NCBI GenBank assembly: GCA_910586955.1
Contig: CAJUMM010000047.1
Coordinates: 1-22,235, forward strand
DNA length: 22,235 nt
Reading direction: 5' to 3'
Source: an uncultured Lachnospiraceae bacterium
GTDB taxonomy: Bacteria > Bacillota > Clostridia > Lachnospirales > Lachnospiraceae
The notes under the pieces were generated by a model. The model made no database searches. It saw only the letters and a list, made by a program, of their open reading frames with translations, and was not told where the DNA came from. Each line of letters opens with the position of its first letter. Positions within the stretch are counted from its first letter, which is position 1. Made by a program: the position numbers and the translations under genes. Shown piece by piece: positions 6,332 through 15,071 of this stretch.

Positions 6332-7666
6332 ATGTCTTATGTTGATGAAATTATGGAGTCTGTGATTGCCAAAAACCCCAGCGAGCCGGAGTTCCATCAG
6401 GCAGTCCGGGAGGTGCTGGATTCCCTGCGCCCTGTGGTGGATGCCAATGAGGAAAAGTTCCGCAGAGAGGCTCTTCTGGAGCGCCTGGTGGAGCCGGAGC
6501 GCCAGTTGAAATTCCGGGTACCCTGGGTGGATGACAAGGGACAGGTACAGGTAAATACGGGATACCGGGTACAGTTTAACAGCGCCATCGGGCCTTATAA
6601 GGGAGGCCTCCGCCTGCACCCGTCGGTAAACCTGGGTATTATCAAGTTCCTGGGCTTTGAGCAGATTTTCAAAAATTCCCTCACAGGCCTTCCCATCGGC
6701 GGCGGCAAGGGCGGTTCCGACTTTGATCCCAAGGGCAAGTCCGACCGGGAGGTTATGGCATTCTGCCAGAGCTTTATGACGGAGCTTTTCCGGCATATCG
6801 GGGAGAACACGGATGTTCCGGCGGGAGATATCGGAACGGGGGCCAGGGAGATCGGTTATCTGTACGGACAGTACAAGAGGCTGACCGGGCGCTATGAGGG
6901 CGTTCTCACCGGCAAAGGCCTTTCCTACGGCGGTTCTCTTGCCAGGACCGAGGCTACGGGCTATGGCCTTTTGTACCTCACCCAGGAGATGCTCAAGCTC
7001 AACGGTATGGACATTGCAGGCAAGACGGCAGCAGTTTCCGGTTCCGGAAATGTAGCTATCTATGCCATCCAGAAGGCCCAGCAGCTGGGCGTGAAGGTGC
7101 TGACCTGCAGCGATTCCAACGGATGGGTTTACGATCCCAACGGAATCGACGTGGCGGCTCTCAAGGAGATTAAGGAAGTGAAGCGGGCAAGGCTCACCGA
7201 GTACAAGAACTATCGTCCGGATTCCGAGTATCATGAGGGACGGGGCGTGTGGACCGTGAAAGTGGATCTGGCTCTTCCCTGTGCCACCCAGAACGAATTG
7301 CTTCTGGAGGATGCCAAGGCTCTGGTGGCCAACGGCTGTACGGCTGTGGCAGAGGGGGCTAACATGCCCACCACTTTGGAGGCTACCGAATACCTTCAGG
7401 AGAACGGCGTTCTCTTTGCCCCGGGCAAGGCGGCTAATGCCGGCGGCGTAGCTACCTCCGCCCTGGAAATGTCCCAGAACAGCGAGCGTTTAAGCTGGAC
7501 CTTCCAGGAAGTGGATGCGAAGCTCCAGGGCATTATGGTAAATATCTGCCACAATATGGCGGATGCGGCAAAACGTTACGGCTATGAGAAGAATTACGTG
7601 GTAGGCGCCAACATTGCCGGATTTGAGAAGGTTGTGGAGGCTATGCTGGCTCAGGGAGTGGTATAA
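6332..7666 (+). CDS. gdhA: NADP-type glutamate dehydrogenase (class I hexameric)
   Basis: Catalyses reductive amination of 2-oxoglutarate with ammonium to glutamate in the cytoplasm. At 444 residues it has the length of the class I hexameric enzymes. The N-terminal substrate domain shows GPYKGGLRLHPSVN (Lys90), FKNSLTGLPIGGGKGG (Lys114, Lys126) and the catalytic Asp166 in DVPAGDIGTGAREIGY. The dinucleotide fold begins at GSGNVA (237-242). NADP preference is inferred from overall resemblance to E. coli GdhA. The start at 6332 is preceded by GGAGGAATTAAAA. An in-frame extension from 6248 would start inside the leader hairpin and was not used. It appears monocistronic. Confidence 0.97.
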   Translation: MSYVDEIMESVIAKNPSEPEFHQAVREVLDSLRPVVDANEEKFRREALLERLVEPERQLKFRVPWVDDKGQVQVNTGYRVQFNSAIGPYKGGLRLHPSVNLGIIKFLGFEQIFKNSLTGLPIGGGKGGSDFDPKGKSDREVMAFCQSFMTELFRHIGENTDVPAGDIGTGAREIGYLYGQYKRLTGRYEGVLTGKGLSYGGSLARTEATGYGLLYLTQEMLKLNGMDIAGKTAAVSGSGNVAIYAIQKAQQLGVKVLTCSDSNGWVYDPNGIDVAALKEIKEVKRARLTEYKNYRPDSEYHEGRGVWTVKVDLALPCATQNELLLEDAKALVANGCTAVAEGANMPTTLEATEYLQENGVLFAPGKAANAGGVATSALEMSQNSERLSWTFQEVDAKLQGIMVNICHNMADAAKRYGYEKNYVVGANIAGFEKVVEAMLAQGVV

Positions 7667-7691
7667 AAGATAGTATCTGAATTAGATAAAT

Positions 7692-7739
7692 TTACCCTCA
7701 ATGTACCAGGAGCGCATGCCCCTGGTACATTGAGGGTAA
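7692..7739. repeat. 19-bp perfect inverted repeat between convergent genes
   Basis: Arms 7692-7710 and 7721-7739 are perfectly complementary with a 10-nt loop. It lies between the 3' ends of gdhA and the Rpn-type gene. Neither strand shows a T-run directly after the stem, which is odd for a rho-independent terminator. It may still end transcription or protect mRNA 3' ends, or it may be a remnant of a mobile element. Confidence 0.85.
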
Positions 7740-7758
7740 GGGGCAGATAAAAAAACTG

Positions 7759-8697
7759 TTAGGTTTTTTCTTTTATAGGTAATCCATGTGCTTCTGCAAT
7801 CTCCCGGACCCAGTCTTCATTTAACTGCAGGATTTCTGCAGTCTGGGTAATGCTGTGGTTGGATTTCAGGACCCTTACAGTCATCTCGCATTGTGCCTGG
7901 GCAAAGCCCTCCTTAAGTCCTTGCTTAAGCCCTAGTTCTATGGCTTCTTTCCGAAGATATTCCCGTTCTGCTCTCTCATCATATTCTCTCAGCAGCATTT
8001 TTTGCACCTCCGTCCGGTTATTGCTTAAAATGTCCGCTAATATCCCACGTTCCAGGCAGGTGTCAATGCTTTGTTCTACCGCTTCTTCCAGAACACAACC
8101 TTTCTGCAGATGCTGCCGGATTTCCTGGATAAATTCTGCATACTCCCACAGCCGCCTGCATTTTTTCATTAATTTCTGGCTGTGGCCGCTGTTGATATTC
8201 AGTACGGCGGCCCTGCATTCCAGGCATGGCTTTTTTTCGGCAGGATGGGCTTCATAGGAATCTGACAGAAACAGTTCCGTTCGTTCTGCCTCTTCTTCCA
8301 GGCCGTTGTAAAATACCAGGTAGTTAGGGGTAGGCAGGGGAATGCGGTTTGTTCCGGTCAGACGATATCCTTTTTTGTTTATGTAATCCTGATACAGTTC
8401 TGCAAAGTAGAAAAGTCCCCGCAGAGGCATATTTTGGTTCCAAGTGCTCTGGTGTTCATACAGGTTCATGGTAGAACCAATGATAAAGGACAGATCGTTC
8501 TTCATACTGAGGTAGATCACATCCTCCAGAGTGTTGATTTCCAGCTCTTCCGGGTTTTCGTAAGCAGTGTTATTGACAGCGTTGTAGAGGGCCAGCAGAT
8601 CCTTTTTATCCGAAAAGACAAAGCGGAAAAGCCTGTCTTTGTATCTGCGGTTCACCCTTCTGTGGAAATGAGATAAGTAGCGTTTTTGGTTTGTCAT
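7759..8697 (-). CDS. Rpn-family PD-(D/E)XK nuclease (putative transposase-like)
   Basis: 312 residues. The N-terminal two thirds match the Rpn/YhgA-like nuclease fold: RLFRFVFSDKKDLLALYNAV, then the metal-binding Asp68 in KNDLSFIIG, then Glu81 and Gln83 in YEHQSTWNQNMPLRGLFY. The C-terminal part is charged and helical (EYDERAEREYLRKEAIELGL), ending in a small HTH-like segment (ITQTAEILQLNEDWV). E. coli Rpn proteins promote RecA-independent recombination and nick DNA. In Firmicutes such genes are numerous and often tied to mobile or defence activity. The start at 8697 has GGAG a few bases upstream on the minus strand; the in-frame ATGs at 8712 and 8775 lack good ribosome sites. The catalytic residues look intact. 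Confidence 0.85.
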   Translation of the reverse strand: MTNQKRYLSHFHRRVNRRYKDRLFRFVFSDKKDLLALYNAVNNTAYENPEELEINTLEDVIYLSMKNDLSFIIGSTMNLYEHQSTWNQNMPLRGLFYFAELYQDYINKKGYRLTGTNRIPLPTPNYLVFYNGLEEEAERTELFLSDSYEAHPAEKKPCLECRAAVLNINSGHSQKLMKKCRRLWEYAEFIQEIRQHLQKGCVLEEAVEQSIDTCLERGILADILSNNRTEVQKMLLREYDERAEREYLRKEAIELGLKQGLKEGFAQAQCEMTVRVLKSNHSITQTAEILQLNEDWVREIAEAHGLPIKEKT

Positions 8698-8859
8698 GTT
8701 TTCTCCTTTCATTATAAGGCTTTCTTCTTTGGTTGGCAAGAAGGGAGAATCTGAAAGTGTGACAGATGCAACCATGGAAGACGGACTTGCCAGCCGGTAT
8801 TGAGGGGTTTTTCAGGGAAATGGGAAAACCGAACGGTATCTCTAGGACCTGTGAATTAT

Positions 8860-8888
8860 ACTATAGCATAGATGGAAGAAAATTACAA
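8860..8888 (-). promoter_or_regulatory. Probable promoter for the Rpn-family gene
   Basis: On the minus strand, TTGTAA (complement of 8883-8888) and TATAGT (complement of 8860-8865) are 17 bp apart, with a leader of about 155 nt. A TATAAT at the complement of 8711-8716 is too near the ribosome site to be the main promoter. Confidence 0.5.
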
Positions 8889-8926
8889 CAAAAAGTTTAC
8901 ATAAAGTTAAAATACCGCCGTTTTTC

Positions 8927-8955
8927 TTGCAACTCCGTGTCAGATCTAATATAAT
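8927..8955 (+). promoter_or_regulatory. Promoter for rluF and possibly the downstream gene run
   Basis: TTGCAA at 8927-8932 and TATAAT at 8950-8955 are 17 bp apart, with a start near 8962. It sets the rluF start at 8995 and excludes the ATG at 8959. No further promoter was seen before the genes that follow, up to 15932. Confidence 0.82.
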
Positions 8956-8994
8956 GAAATGCACAGATATAACGAAAGTAAAGAGGTTACCCAT

Positions 8995-9732
8995 ATGGAA
9001 GAAGTACGCTTAAATAAATACTTAAGCGAGGCGGGCGTATGTTCCCGCCGGGAGGCGGACAGACTGATAGAGGCGGGGAAGGTGACGGTAGACGGAAACC
9101 CTGCAGTGACCGGAATGCGGATCCGGCGGGAGCAGGAGGTGGCGGTGGACGGAAAAGCCGTGGAAAGCCGGGAAGAGCGGATTTTGCTGGCGGTCTATAA
9201 GCCTCCCGGGGTGGTCTGCACGGCAGATCGGCGGGAACGGAGGAACATTGTGGATTTTGTGGGATATCCCATCCGGGTCTATCCCATCGGAAGGCTGGAT
9301 AAGGATTCGGAAGGATTGATTCTGATGACCAACGACGGAAGCCTGGTCAACCGGATGATGAAGGCCTCCAATTACCATGAGAAGGAATATCTGGTTACAG
9401 TCAGCCGGCCGGTGACGGAAGAATTTCTGGAGAAGATGAGCAGGGGTGTACGCATCCGGAAGGTGGAGCAGGGAAAGGTGCTTCTGGACGCCGTGACCAG
9501 GCCCTGCCAGGTGGAGAAAACCGGAAGATGTGCTTTCCGGATTATTCTCACCCAGGGATTGAACCGACAGATCCGGAGAATGTGTGAGACCCTGGGGTTT
9601 GAAGTGACTTCCTTAAAGCGGGTACGAGTCCTGAATATTGAGCTTAAAGGCATGAAGCCCGGGACTTGGCGCCGGATAACCGGGAAAGAACTGAAGGAAC
9701 TGGAGGCGCTTCTTGCAGGGTCTGCGGGCTGA
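8995..9732 (+). CDS. rluF: 23S rRNA pseudouridine synthase, RluF type (RsuA/RluB/E/F family)
   Basis: Isomerises a specific uridine of 23S rRNA to pseudouridine. 245 residues. The N-terminal S4 RNA-binding domain spans about 3-50 (RLNKYLSEAGVCSRREADRLI). The catalytic Asp lies in GRLDKDSEGLILMTNDG. The RluF-like C-terminal signature GLNRQIRRMCETLGFEV is clear, so RluF is preferred over RluB or RsuA. The start at 8995 follows AAAGAGGTTA. It is followed after 54 nt by ligA, with only a degenerate repeat remnant between. It is likely the first gene of a co-transcribed run. Confidence 0.9.
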   Translation: MEEVRLNKYLSEAGVCSRREADRLIEAGKVTVDGNPAVTGMRIRREQEVAVDGKAVESREERILLAVYKPPGVVCTADRRERRNIVDFVGYPIRVYPIGRLDKDSEGLILMTNDGSLVNRMMKASNYHEKEYLVTVSRPVTEEFLEKMSRGVRIRKVEQGKVLLDAVTRPCQVEKTGRCAFRIILTQGLNRQIRRMCETLGFEVTSLKRVRVLNIELKGMKPGTWRRITGKELKELEALLAGSAG

Positions 9733-9775
9733 GAAATGGAATCAGCAGCTGCCCGGAAAGCGCCGGAACTGTAAT
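9733..9775 (+). repeat. Degenerate, collapsed hairpin repeat (copy H)
   Basis: It begins right after the rluF stop with GAAATGGAATCAGCAG and ends in CGGAACTGTAAT, the two borders of the family. The conserved middle stem is absent; only a short CCGG/CCGG helix remains. AGGAGG, the ligA ribosome site, follows at once at 9776-9781. Confidence 0.7.
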
Positions 9776-9786
9776 AGGAGGCTGTT

Positions 9787-11736
9787 ATGGAAGAAAAGAA
9801 GGCGAGAATGAAAGAGCTTGCCGGCCTTTTAAATCAGGCCGGCCGGGCTTATTACCAGGAAGCCAGGGAGATCATGAGCAACTATGAGTACGACAGGCTC
9901 TATGATGAGCTTGAGGACCTGGAACGGGAGACCGGCATCGTCCTGTCGGGGAGTCCTACTGTCCGGGTGGGTTATGAGGTTTTGAGTGAGCTGCCCAAAG
10001 AACGCCACGAGCGTCCCATGCTCTCTCTGGATAAGACAAAGGATACGGAAGTTTTAAAAGAGTGGGTAGGCCCTCACCGGACCCTGCTGTCCTGGAAGCT
10101 GGACGGGCTGACCATTGTGCTGACCTACCGGGAGGGCCGGCTTTACAAGGCCGTCACCAGGGGAAACGGCGAGGTGGGAGAGGTAATTACCAACAATGCC
10201 CGGGTATTCCAGAATCTTCCTCTTAAAATTTCCTTTGAGGGAGAGCTGGTGCTTCGGGGAGAGGCGGTGATTGGATACCGGGAATTTGAACGGATCAACC
10301 GGGAGATTCCGGATACGGAGGCCAAATACAAGAATCCCAGGAATCTCTGCAGCGGCTCCGTGCGGCAGCTGAACAATGAGATTACGGCCGGCCGTAATGT
10401 AAATTTCTTTGCCTTTTCCCTGGTGCGGGCGGAAGGGGTGGATTTTGAAAATTCCCATGAGCAGGAGTTCCTATGGCTGAAAAGCCAGGGCTTTGAGACC
10501 GTAGAGTATGAGGTGGTGACGGAGGAAAATCTGGAGGCGGCAATCAGCCGGTTTGCAGGACGAATTGAAAAAAACGATTTTCCGTCAGACGGTCTGGTGG
10601 CTCTCTACGATGACATTTCCTATGGAAACTCCCTTGGCAGGACTTCCAAATTTCCCAGGGACTCTATGGCCTTTAAATGGGCGGATGAAATCCGGGAAAC
10701 CAAGCTTTTGGAGATTGCGTGGAGTCCTTCCCGGACAGGGCTTATCAACCCGGTAGCCATTTTTGAACCGGTGGAGCTGGAGGGAACCACGGTCAGCCGG
10801 GCCAGTGTCCACAACGTCAGCATTCTGCGTTCCCTGGAGCTGGGGATTGGAGACACCATAGAGGTTTACAAGGCTAATATGATTATCCCCCAGATTGCGG
10901 AAAACCGGACCCGGAGCGGTTTGAAGGATATTCCGGAAACCTGTCCCGTCTGCGGCGGGGCTACAGAGATCCGGAAAGTTAATGATGTGGAATCCCTCTA
11001 CTGTATCAACAGGGAATGCCAGGCTAAGAAGATCAAATCCTTCACCCTCTTCGTGAGCCGGGATGCTTTGAATATAGAAGGACTCTCGGAAGCTTCCCTG
11101 GAAAAGTTTATTGCCAGGGGCTTTATCCACGAGTTTGCGGATATATTCCGTCTGGATCGGTGGCGGGAAGAGATTGTGGAAATGGAAGGCTTTGGGGAGA
11201 AATCTTATGAAAACCTGACAGCTAGCATAGAGAAAGCAAGGAAAACTACACTGGCAAAGGTGATTTACAGCCTGGGAATCCTGAATATCGGCCTGGCGGT
11301 GGCAAAACTTATCTGCAGGGAATTTGACAATGATGTGGAACGGATGCTGGCGGCTACGGCGGAAGAACTGGCAGTCATTGACGGGGTGGGGGGCGTGATT
11401 GCCTCCAGTTTCGTGAATTATTTTCAGGATACAGGGAATAAGGAGCGCTTTTACCGGCTTCTCCAGGAACTAAAGCTTCAGAAGGAGACGGCGGATACAG
11501 GGGAGCAGAGCCTTAAGGGAAAGGTCTTTGTGATCACGGGAAGCCTGGCCCGCTTTTCTAACCGCCGGGAGCTTCAGGAACTGATTGAAGCAAAAGGCGG
11601 CAAGGTGACAGGCAGCGTCACCGGGAAAACAGATTATCTTATCAACAACGACGCCGCTTCCGGCTCTTCCAAAAATAAAAAAGCAAAAGAGCTTGGAATA
11701 CCCATTCTTACAGAGGAGGAATTTTTAGCCCTATGA
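9787..11736 (+). CDS. ligA: NAD-dependent DNA ligase, divergent LigA
   Basis: Seals nicks in duplex DNA using NAD. 649 residues, slightly short for LigA (E. coli 671), with full architecture: domain Ia, adenylation domain with nucleophile Lys104 in SWKLDG, OB fold, four-Cys zinc finger (Cys386, 389, 406, 411), helix-hairpin-helix region, and a C-terminal BRCT domain from about 574. Several core motifs differ from E. coli. The Glu two residues before the nucleophile is Ser102. TRGDG-TGED is TRGNGEVGEV. DGVVIKV is DGLVALY, losing a catalytic Lys. QVGRTG is SPSRTG. The RGE motif, the AFK lysine and NPRN are kept. It may be an accessory rather than the sole replicative ligase. The stop overlaps the next start by 4 nt (ATGA). 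Confidence 0.88.
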   Translation: MEEKKARMKELAGLLNQAGRAYYQEAREIMSNYEYDRLYDELEDLERETGIVLSGSPTVRVGYEVLSELPKERHERPMLSLDKTKDTEVLKEWVGPHRTLLSWKLDGLTIVLTYREGRLYKAVTRGNGEVGEVITNNARVFQNLPLKISFEGELVLRGEAVIGYREFERINREIPDTEAKYKNPRNLCSGSVRQLNNEITAGRNVNFFAFSLVRAEGVDFENSHEQEFLWLKSQGFETVEYEVVTEENLEAAISRFAGRIEKNDFPSDGLVALYDDISYGNSLGRTSKFPRDSMAFKWADEIRETKLLEIAWSPSRTGLINPVAIFEPVELEGTTVSRASVHNVSILRSLELGIGDTIEVYKANMIIPQIAENRTRSGLKDIPETCPVCGGATEIRKVNDVESLYCINRECQAKKIKSFTLFVSRDALNIEGLSEASLEKFIARGFIHEFADIFRLDRWREEIVEMEGFGEKSYENLTASIEKARKTTLAKVIYSLGILNIGLAVAKLICREFDNDVERMLAATAEELAVIDGVGGVIASSFVNYFQDTGNKERFYRLLQELKLQKETADTGEQSLKGKVFVITGSLARFSNRRELQELIEAKGGKVTGSVTGKTDYLINNDAASGSSKNKKAKELGIPILTEEEFLAL

Positions 11737-12533
11737 GTCAGGAGAGAAGCATTGTATTTTTCGATATCGACGGAACCATCTTTGAGATGGGAAAGGGGAC
11801 GCCGGAAAGTACCAGGACGGCCCTGGGCCTCTTAAAAGAGAAGGGCCATATTCCGGTGGTGTGCAGCGGACGGCCTAAGGCAACTCTTTTTCCGGAGGTT
11901 CTTGATCTGGGATTTTCCGGAATCATCGGCGGGGCCGGGGCGTATGTGGAGTTTCAGGGGGAAGTGCTTCGGAGTGTCTTTCTGGAACAGCCTTTGCAGG
12001 GAGAGACGGTCCGGAAGCTGGAACGGCGGGACTGCTGCGTAGTCCTGGAGGGGCCGGACTATATCAGTTACCGGGGGAAGGGGGAGGCCAAGAAATACTT
12101 CCGGGGGCTGGACCGGCTTCACCGGGAGTATCCGGACCGGGTAAAGGAGATGGAGGAAGACTCCGACCGGGCCAGCAAGATGACAATCTTTTTCTATGAA
12201 GAGGAGCGGTTTCCCTTCCTCGATCAGGAGCTTTCCCTGGGAAAGCATTTTTCCCTGGCCCGCTATGAGCGGGAGGCCTTTGTGGAGATGATGCCCAAAG
12301 GCATAAACAAAGCCGACGGAATCCGGGTACTTCTGGAGCATCTGGGCCTGCCGGTTTCACGTACATACGCATTTGGGGATGGACCAAATGACCTGGAGAT
12401 GTTACAATATGTACAGTACGGAACGGCAATGGGAAATGCCGAGGAAAACGTGCGAAAGGCAGCCGGTTACCAGACGGAGGGCATCTGGGAAGATGGGGTT
12501 TACCGGGCCCTTAAGCGGTACGGGCTGATTTAG
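11733..12533 (+). CDS. Cof-type HAD-IIB phosphatase
   Basis: Predicted cytoplasmic sugar-phosphate or nucleotide phosphatase; the substrate cannot be read from sequence. 266 residues. HAD motif I is FFDIDGT, with nucleophile Asp11 and acid Asp13. Motif II is the Ser in VVCSGR. Motif III is a Lys around NKADG. Motif IV is GDGPNDLEM (Asp216, Asp220). A large IIB cap domain sits between motifs II and III, as in Cof/YidA proteins. The start overlaps the ligA stop by 4 nt, so translation is probably coupled. Confidence 0.9.
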   Translation: MSQERSIVFFDIDGTIFEMGKGTPESTRTALGLLKEKGHIPVVCSGRPKATLFPEVLDLGFSGIIGGAGAYVEFQGEVLRSVFLEQPLQGETVRKLERRDCCVVLEGPDYISYRGKGEAKKYFRGLDRLHREYPDRVKEMEEDSDRASKMTIFFYEEERFPFLDQELSLGKHFSLARYEREAFVEMMPKGINKADGIRVLLEHLGLPVSRTYAFGDGPNDLEMLQYVQYGTAMGNAEENVRKAAGYQTEGIWEDGVYRALKRYGLI

Positions 12534-12751
12534 AACTGGAAATCAGCAGGAGCCCAAACTGAGCCCGGAAGGAATTACGGATGCAGAGCAGCCGGAAATC
12601 CTTCCAGTAAAGGGGCTCAGTCAGGGCGAATGCGGAACTGGAAAACAGTAGGAGCCCGACCAGCGCACAGAAAGAGTTACGGACGCATGTTTGTGCGGCC
12701 GGAAGTCTTTCTAGAAAAAGGTGCGCTGAGAGGGCGAATGCGGAACTAGTA
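12534..12751 (+). repeat. Intergenic hairpin repeat: tandem full copies C and D
   Basis: Fills almost the whole gap between the HAD stop and the glgB ribosome site. Copy C: variable stem 12558-12566 with 12613-12621 (9 bp), middle stem 12567-12576 with 12596-12605 (one mismatch), basal GCA/GCCC with GGGC/TGC. Copy D: variable stem 12661-12668 with 12721-12728 (8 bp), middle stem 12669-12678 with 12703-12712 (one mismatch at the same place as C), inner stem 12680-12687 with 12694-12701 (one A-G mismatch). Variable arms of C and D differ completely from each other and from copy B, yet pair perfectly. The tail GCGGAACTGGAA joins the two copies. Confidence 0.92.
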
Positions 12752-12768
12752 ATGAAAGGATCAAGGGG

Positions 12769-15033
12769 ATGGATGCAAAACTGTATAATTTGATGAACTG
12801 GCCTCGGATTGAGGCGCTGGTGTATTCGGAGGAGGACGAGCCTCAGGAAATCCTGGGGGTCCACAAAGCGGAGGGAGGGATTCTTGTTCAGGCTTTCTGC
12901 CCTACGGCGGTGAAGATGACGGTGGAAATCCGAAAGACCGGAAAACAGTATCCCATGGAGCTGGCGGATGAAGCCGGATTCTTTGCTGTGCTCCTGCCGG
13001 GAAAGAGCATTCCGGATTATTTTTACCGTGTGGAGTATGACAACGGAACCCTGCAGGAGCTGGAGGATCCCTACCGCTTTGAACCTAAGGTGTTTACGGG
13101 GCAGGATCTGGACAAATTTGCAGCCGGGATTCACTATACCATCTATGAGAAGCTGGGAGCCCATCCCCAGACCATAAAGGGTACGCCGGGGGTTTACTTT
13201 GCAGTCTGGGCTCCGGACGCCAGCCGGGTCAGCGTGGTAGGAGACTTTAACCTGTGGGACGGGCGGCGGCATCCTATGCGCAGGATTGAGGGGGCCGGCA
13301 TTTTTGAACTGTTTATTCCCGGGCTGGAGCCGGGGGAAACTTATAAATACGAAATTAAGACCAGAAGCGGTCTTCCCATGTTAAAGGCGGACCCGTACGC
13401 CAACCGGGCGGAGCTTAGGCCCAATACGGCTTCCGTAGTGGCAGACTTAAGGGGATACGAGTGGAAGGACGGGGAATGGCTGGAACAGCGGAAAAAGACG
13501 GACTACCAGAAGTCGCCCATGCTGATCTACGAAGTGCACCTGGGATCCTGGAAGAAGCCGGAGGAGGAGTCCGGCCGGGAGTTTTATACCTACCGGGAGC
13601 TGGCTCCCCAGCTTGCCGCTTACGTGAAAGAGATGGGCTACACCCATGTGGAGCTGATGCCGGTGATGGAGCATCCCCTGGATGCCTCCTGGGGCTATCA
13701 GGTAACGGGGTATTATGCGCCTACAGCCAGGTATGGTTCCCCGGAAGACTTTATGTATTTTATGGATTATCTCCACGGCCAGGGGATCGGCGTGATTCTG
13801 GACTGGGTTCCGGCTCATTTCCCCAGGGACGCCTTTGGCCTGGCGGCTTTTGACGGCACCTGTCTCTATGAGCATTACGATCCCAGGCAGGGAGCCCACC
13901 CCCACTGGGGAACCCTGATCTACAATTACGGCCGGCCGGAGGTAAAGAATTTCCTCATTGCCAATGCCCTGTTCTGGACAAAGGTTTACCATGCGGACGG
14001 TATCCGTATGGATGCGGTGGCTTCTATGCTGTACCTGGATTACGGGAAACAGGACGGGGAATGGGTAGCCAATATGTACGGCGGCCATGAAAACCTGGAA
14101 GCCATGGAGTTCTTGAAGCATTTAAATTCCATTTTCCGGAAGCAGAAGAACGGGGCTTTGCTGATTGCGGAGGAATCCACCGCCTGGCCCAAGGTCACGG
14201 CAAGCGTGGAGGATGAGGGCCTGGGCTTCGACTTTAAGTGGAACATGGGCTGGATGAATGATTTCCTGGGATATATGCACTACGATCCCGTGTTCCGGGC
14301 TTACCACCACGGGGAATTGACCTTCAGCATGATTTATGCCTACAGTGAGAACTTTATTTTAAGCCTGTCCCACGACGAGGTGGTCCACGGGAAGAGCTCC
14401 CTGGTGGGCAAGATGCCGGGGGACCGGGACTCCCAGCTGAATAACCTCCGGGCCGCTTATGGCTATATGATGACTCATCCGGGGAAGAAGCTGCTCTTTA
14501 TGGGACAGGAGTATGCGCCCTTCGAGGAGTGGAATGAGAATACGGGACTGGACTGGGAGCTTCTGCAGTACCAGGATCACAGCAATATTCACGACTATGT
14601 GAAAGATTTGAACCATTTCTGCCTGGCCCATCCGGCTCTTTATGAACAGGACTGCCGGCCGGAGGGCTTTGCCTGGATTAACAATATTTCCGCCAATGAA
14701 AATATGCTGGTGTTTACCCGGCATGCCAAAGAAGAGAAAGAAACCCTGCTGGTGGTGTGCAATTTCTCGCCGCTGGTCTATGAGAAGCATAAGATCGGCG
14801 TACCCTTCGAGGGACGCTATAAGGAGATCTTCAACAGTGACAGCGAAATCTACGGCGGAAGCAATGTGCGCAACAAGCGGGCCAAGCTGTCGAAGAAATC
14901 CGAATGCGACGGGAAAGAGGATTCCATCGAGATTACGGTTCCGCCTATGGGGATTGCCGTGTTCTCCTGTACGCCGGAGAAAGTCCCGGTGAAAGCAAAA
15001 CCGGCGAAGAGGGCAAAAAAAGTTTTGGCATAA
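12769..15033 (+). CDS. glgB: 1,4-alpha-glucan branching enzyme
   Basis: Introduces alpha-1,6 branches into glycogen. 754 residues. An N-terminal N1 domain and a CBM48 (about 120-225, with the GVYFAVWAPDASRVSVVGDFN block) precede the GH13 barrel. Catalytic residues are visible: Asp415 in GIRMDAV, Glu468 in IAEEST and Asp536 in LSHDEVVHGK. The C-terminal all-beta domain ends with a Lys/Ala-rich tail. ATG 12769 follows AAGGGG closely. No glgA, glgC, glgD or glgP is in the window, so it is separated from other glycogen genes. It follows repeat copies C and D. Confidence 0.97.
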   Translation: MDAKLYNLMNWPRIEALVYSEEDEPQEILGVHKAEGGILVQAFCPTAVKMTVEIRKTGKQYPMELADEAGFFAVLLPGKSIPDYFYRVEYDNGTLQELEDPYRFEPKVFTGQDLDKFAAGIHYTIYEKLGAHPQTIKGTPGVYFAVWAPDASRVSVVGDFNLWDGRRHPMRRIEGAGIFELFIPGLEPGETYKYEIKTRSGLPMLKADPYANRAELRPNTASVVADLRGYEWKDGEWLEQRKKTDYQKSPMLIYEVHLGSWKKPEEESGREFYTYRELAPQLAAYVKEMGYTHVELMPVMEHPLDASWGYQVTGYYAPTARYGSPEDFMYFMDYLHGQGIGVILDWVPAHFPRDAFGLAAFDGTCLYEHYDPRQGAHPHWGTLIYNYGRPEVKNFLIANALFWTKVYHADGIRMDAVASMLYLDYGKQDGEWVANMYGGHENLEAMEFLKHLNSIFRKQKNGALLIAEESTAWPKVTASVEDEGLGFDFKWNMGWMNDFLGYMHYDPVFRAYHHGELTFSMIYAYSENFILSLSHDEVVHGKSSLVGKMPGDRDSQLNNLRAAYGYMMTHPGKKLLFMGQEYAPFEEWNENTGLDWELLQYQDHSNIHDYVKDLNHFCLAHPALYEQDCRPEGFAWINNISANENMLVFTRHAKEEKETLLVVCNFSPLVYEKHKIGVPFEGRYKEIFNSDSEIYGGSNVRNKRAKLSKKSECDGKEDSIEITVPPMGIAVFSCTPEKVPVKAKPAKRAKKVLA

Positions 15034-15071
15034 AAGAAGAACAAAGGGGCATAAAGTAGGAGAAAAGCAGG

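Noticed and set aside
8766..8954. 62-codon plus-strand ORF before rluF
   Set aside because: It overlaps the Rpn-gene promoter and the rluF promoter, has no ribosome site, and its composition is non-coding.
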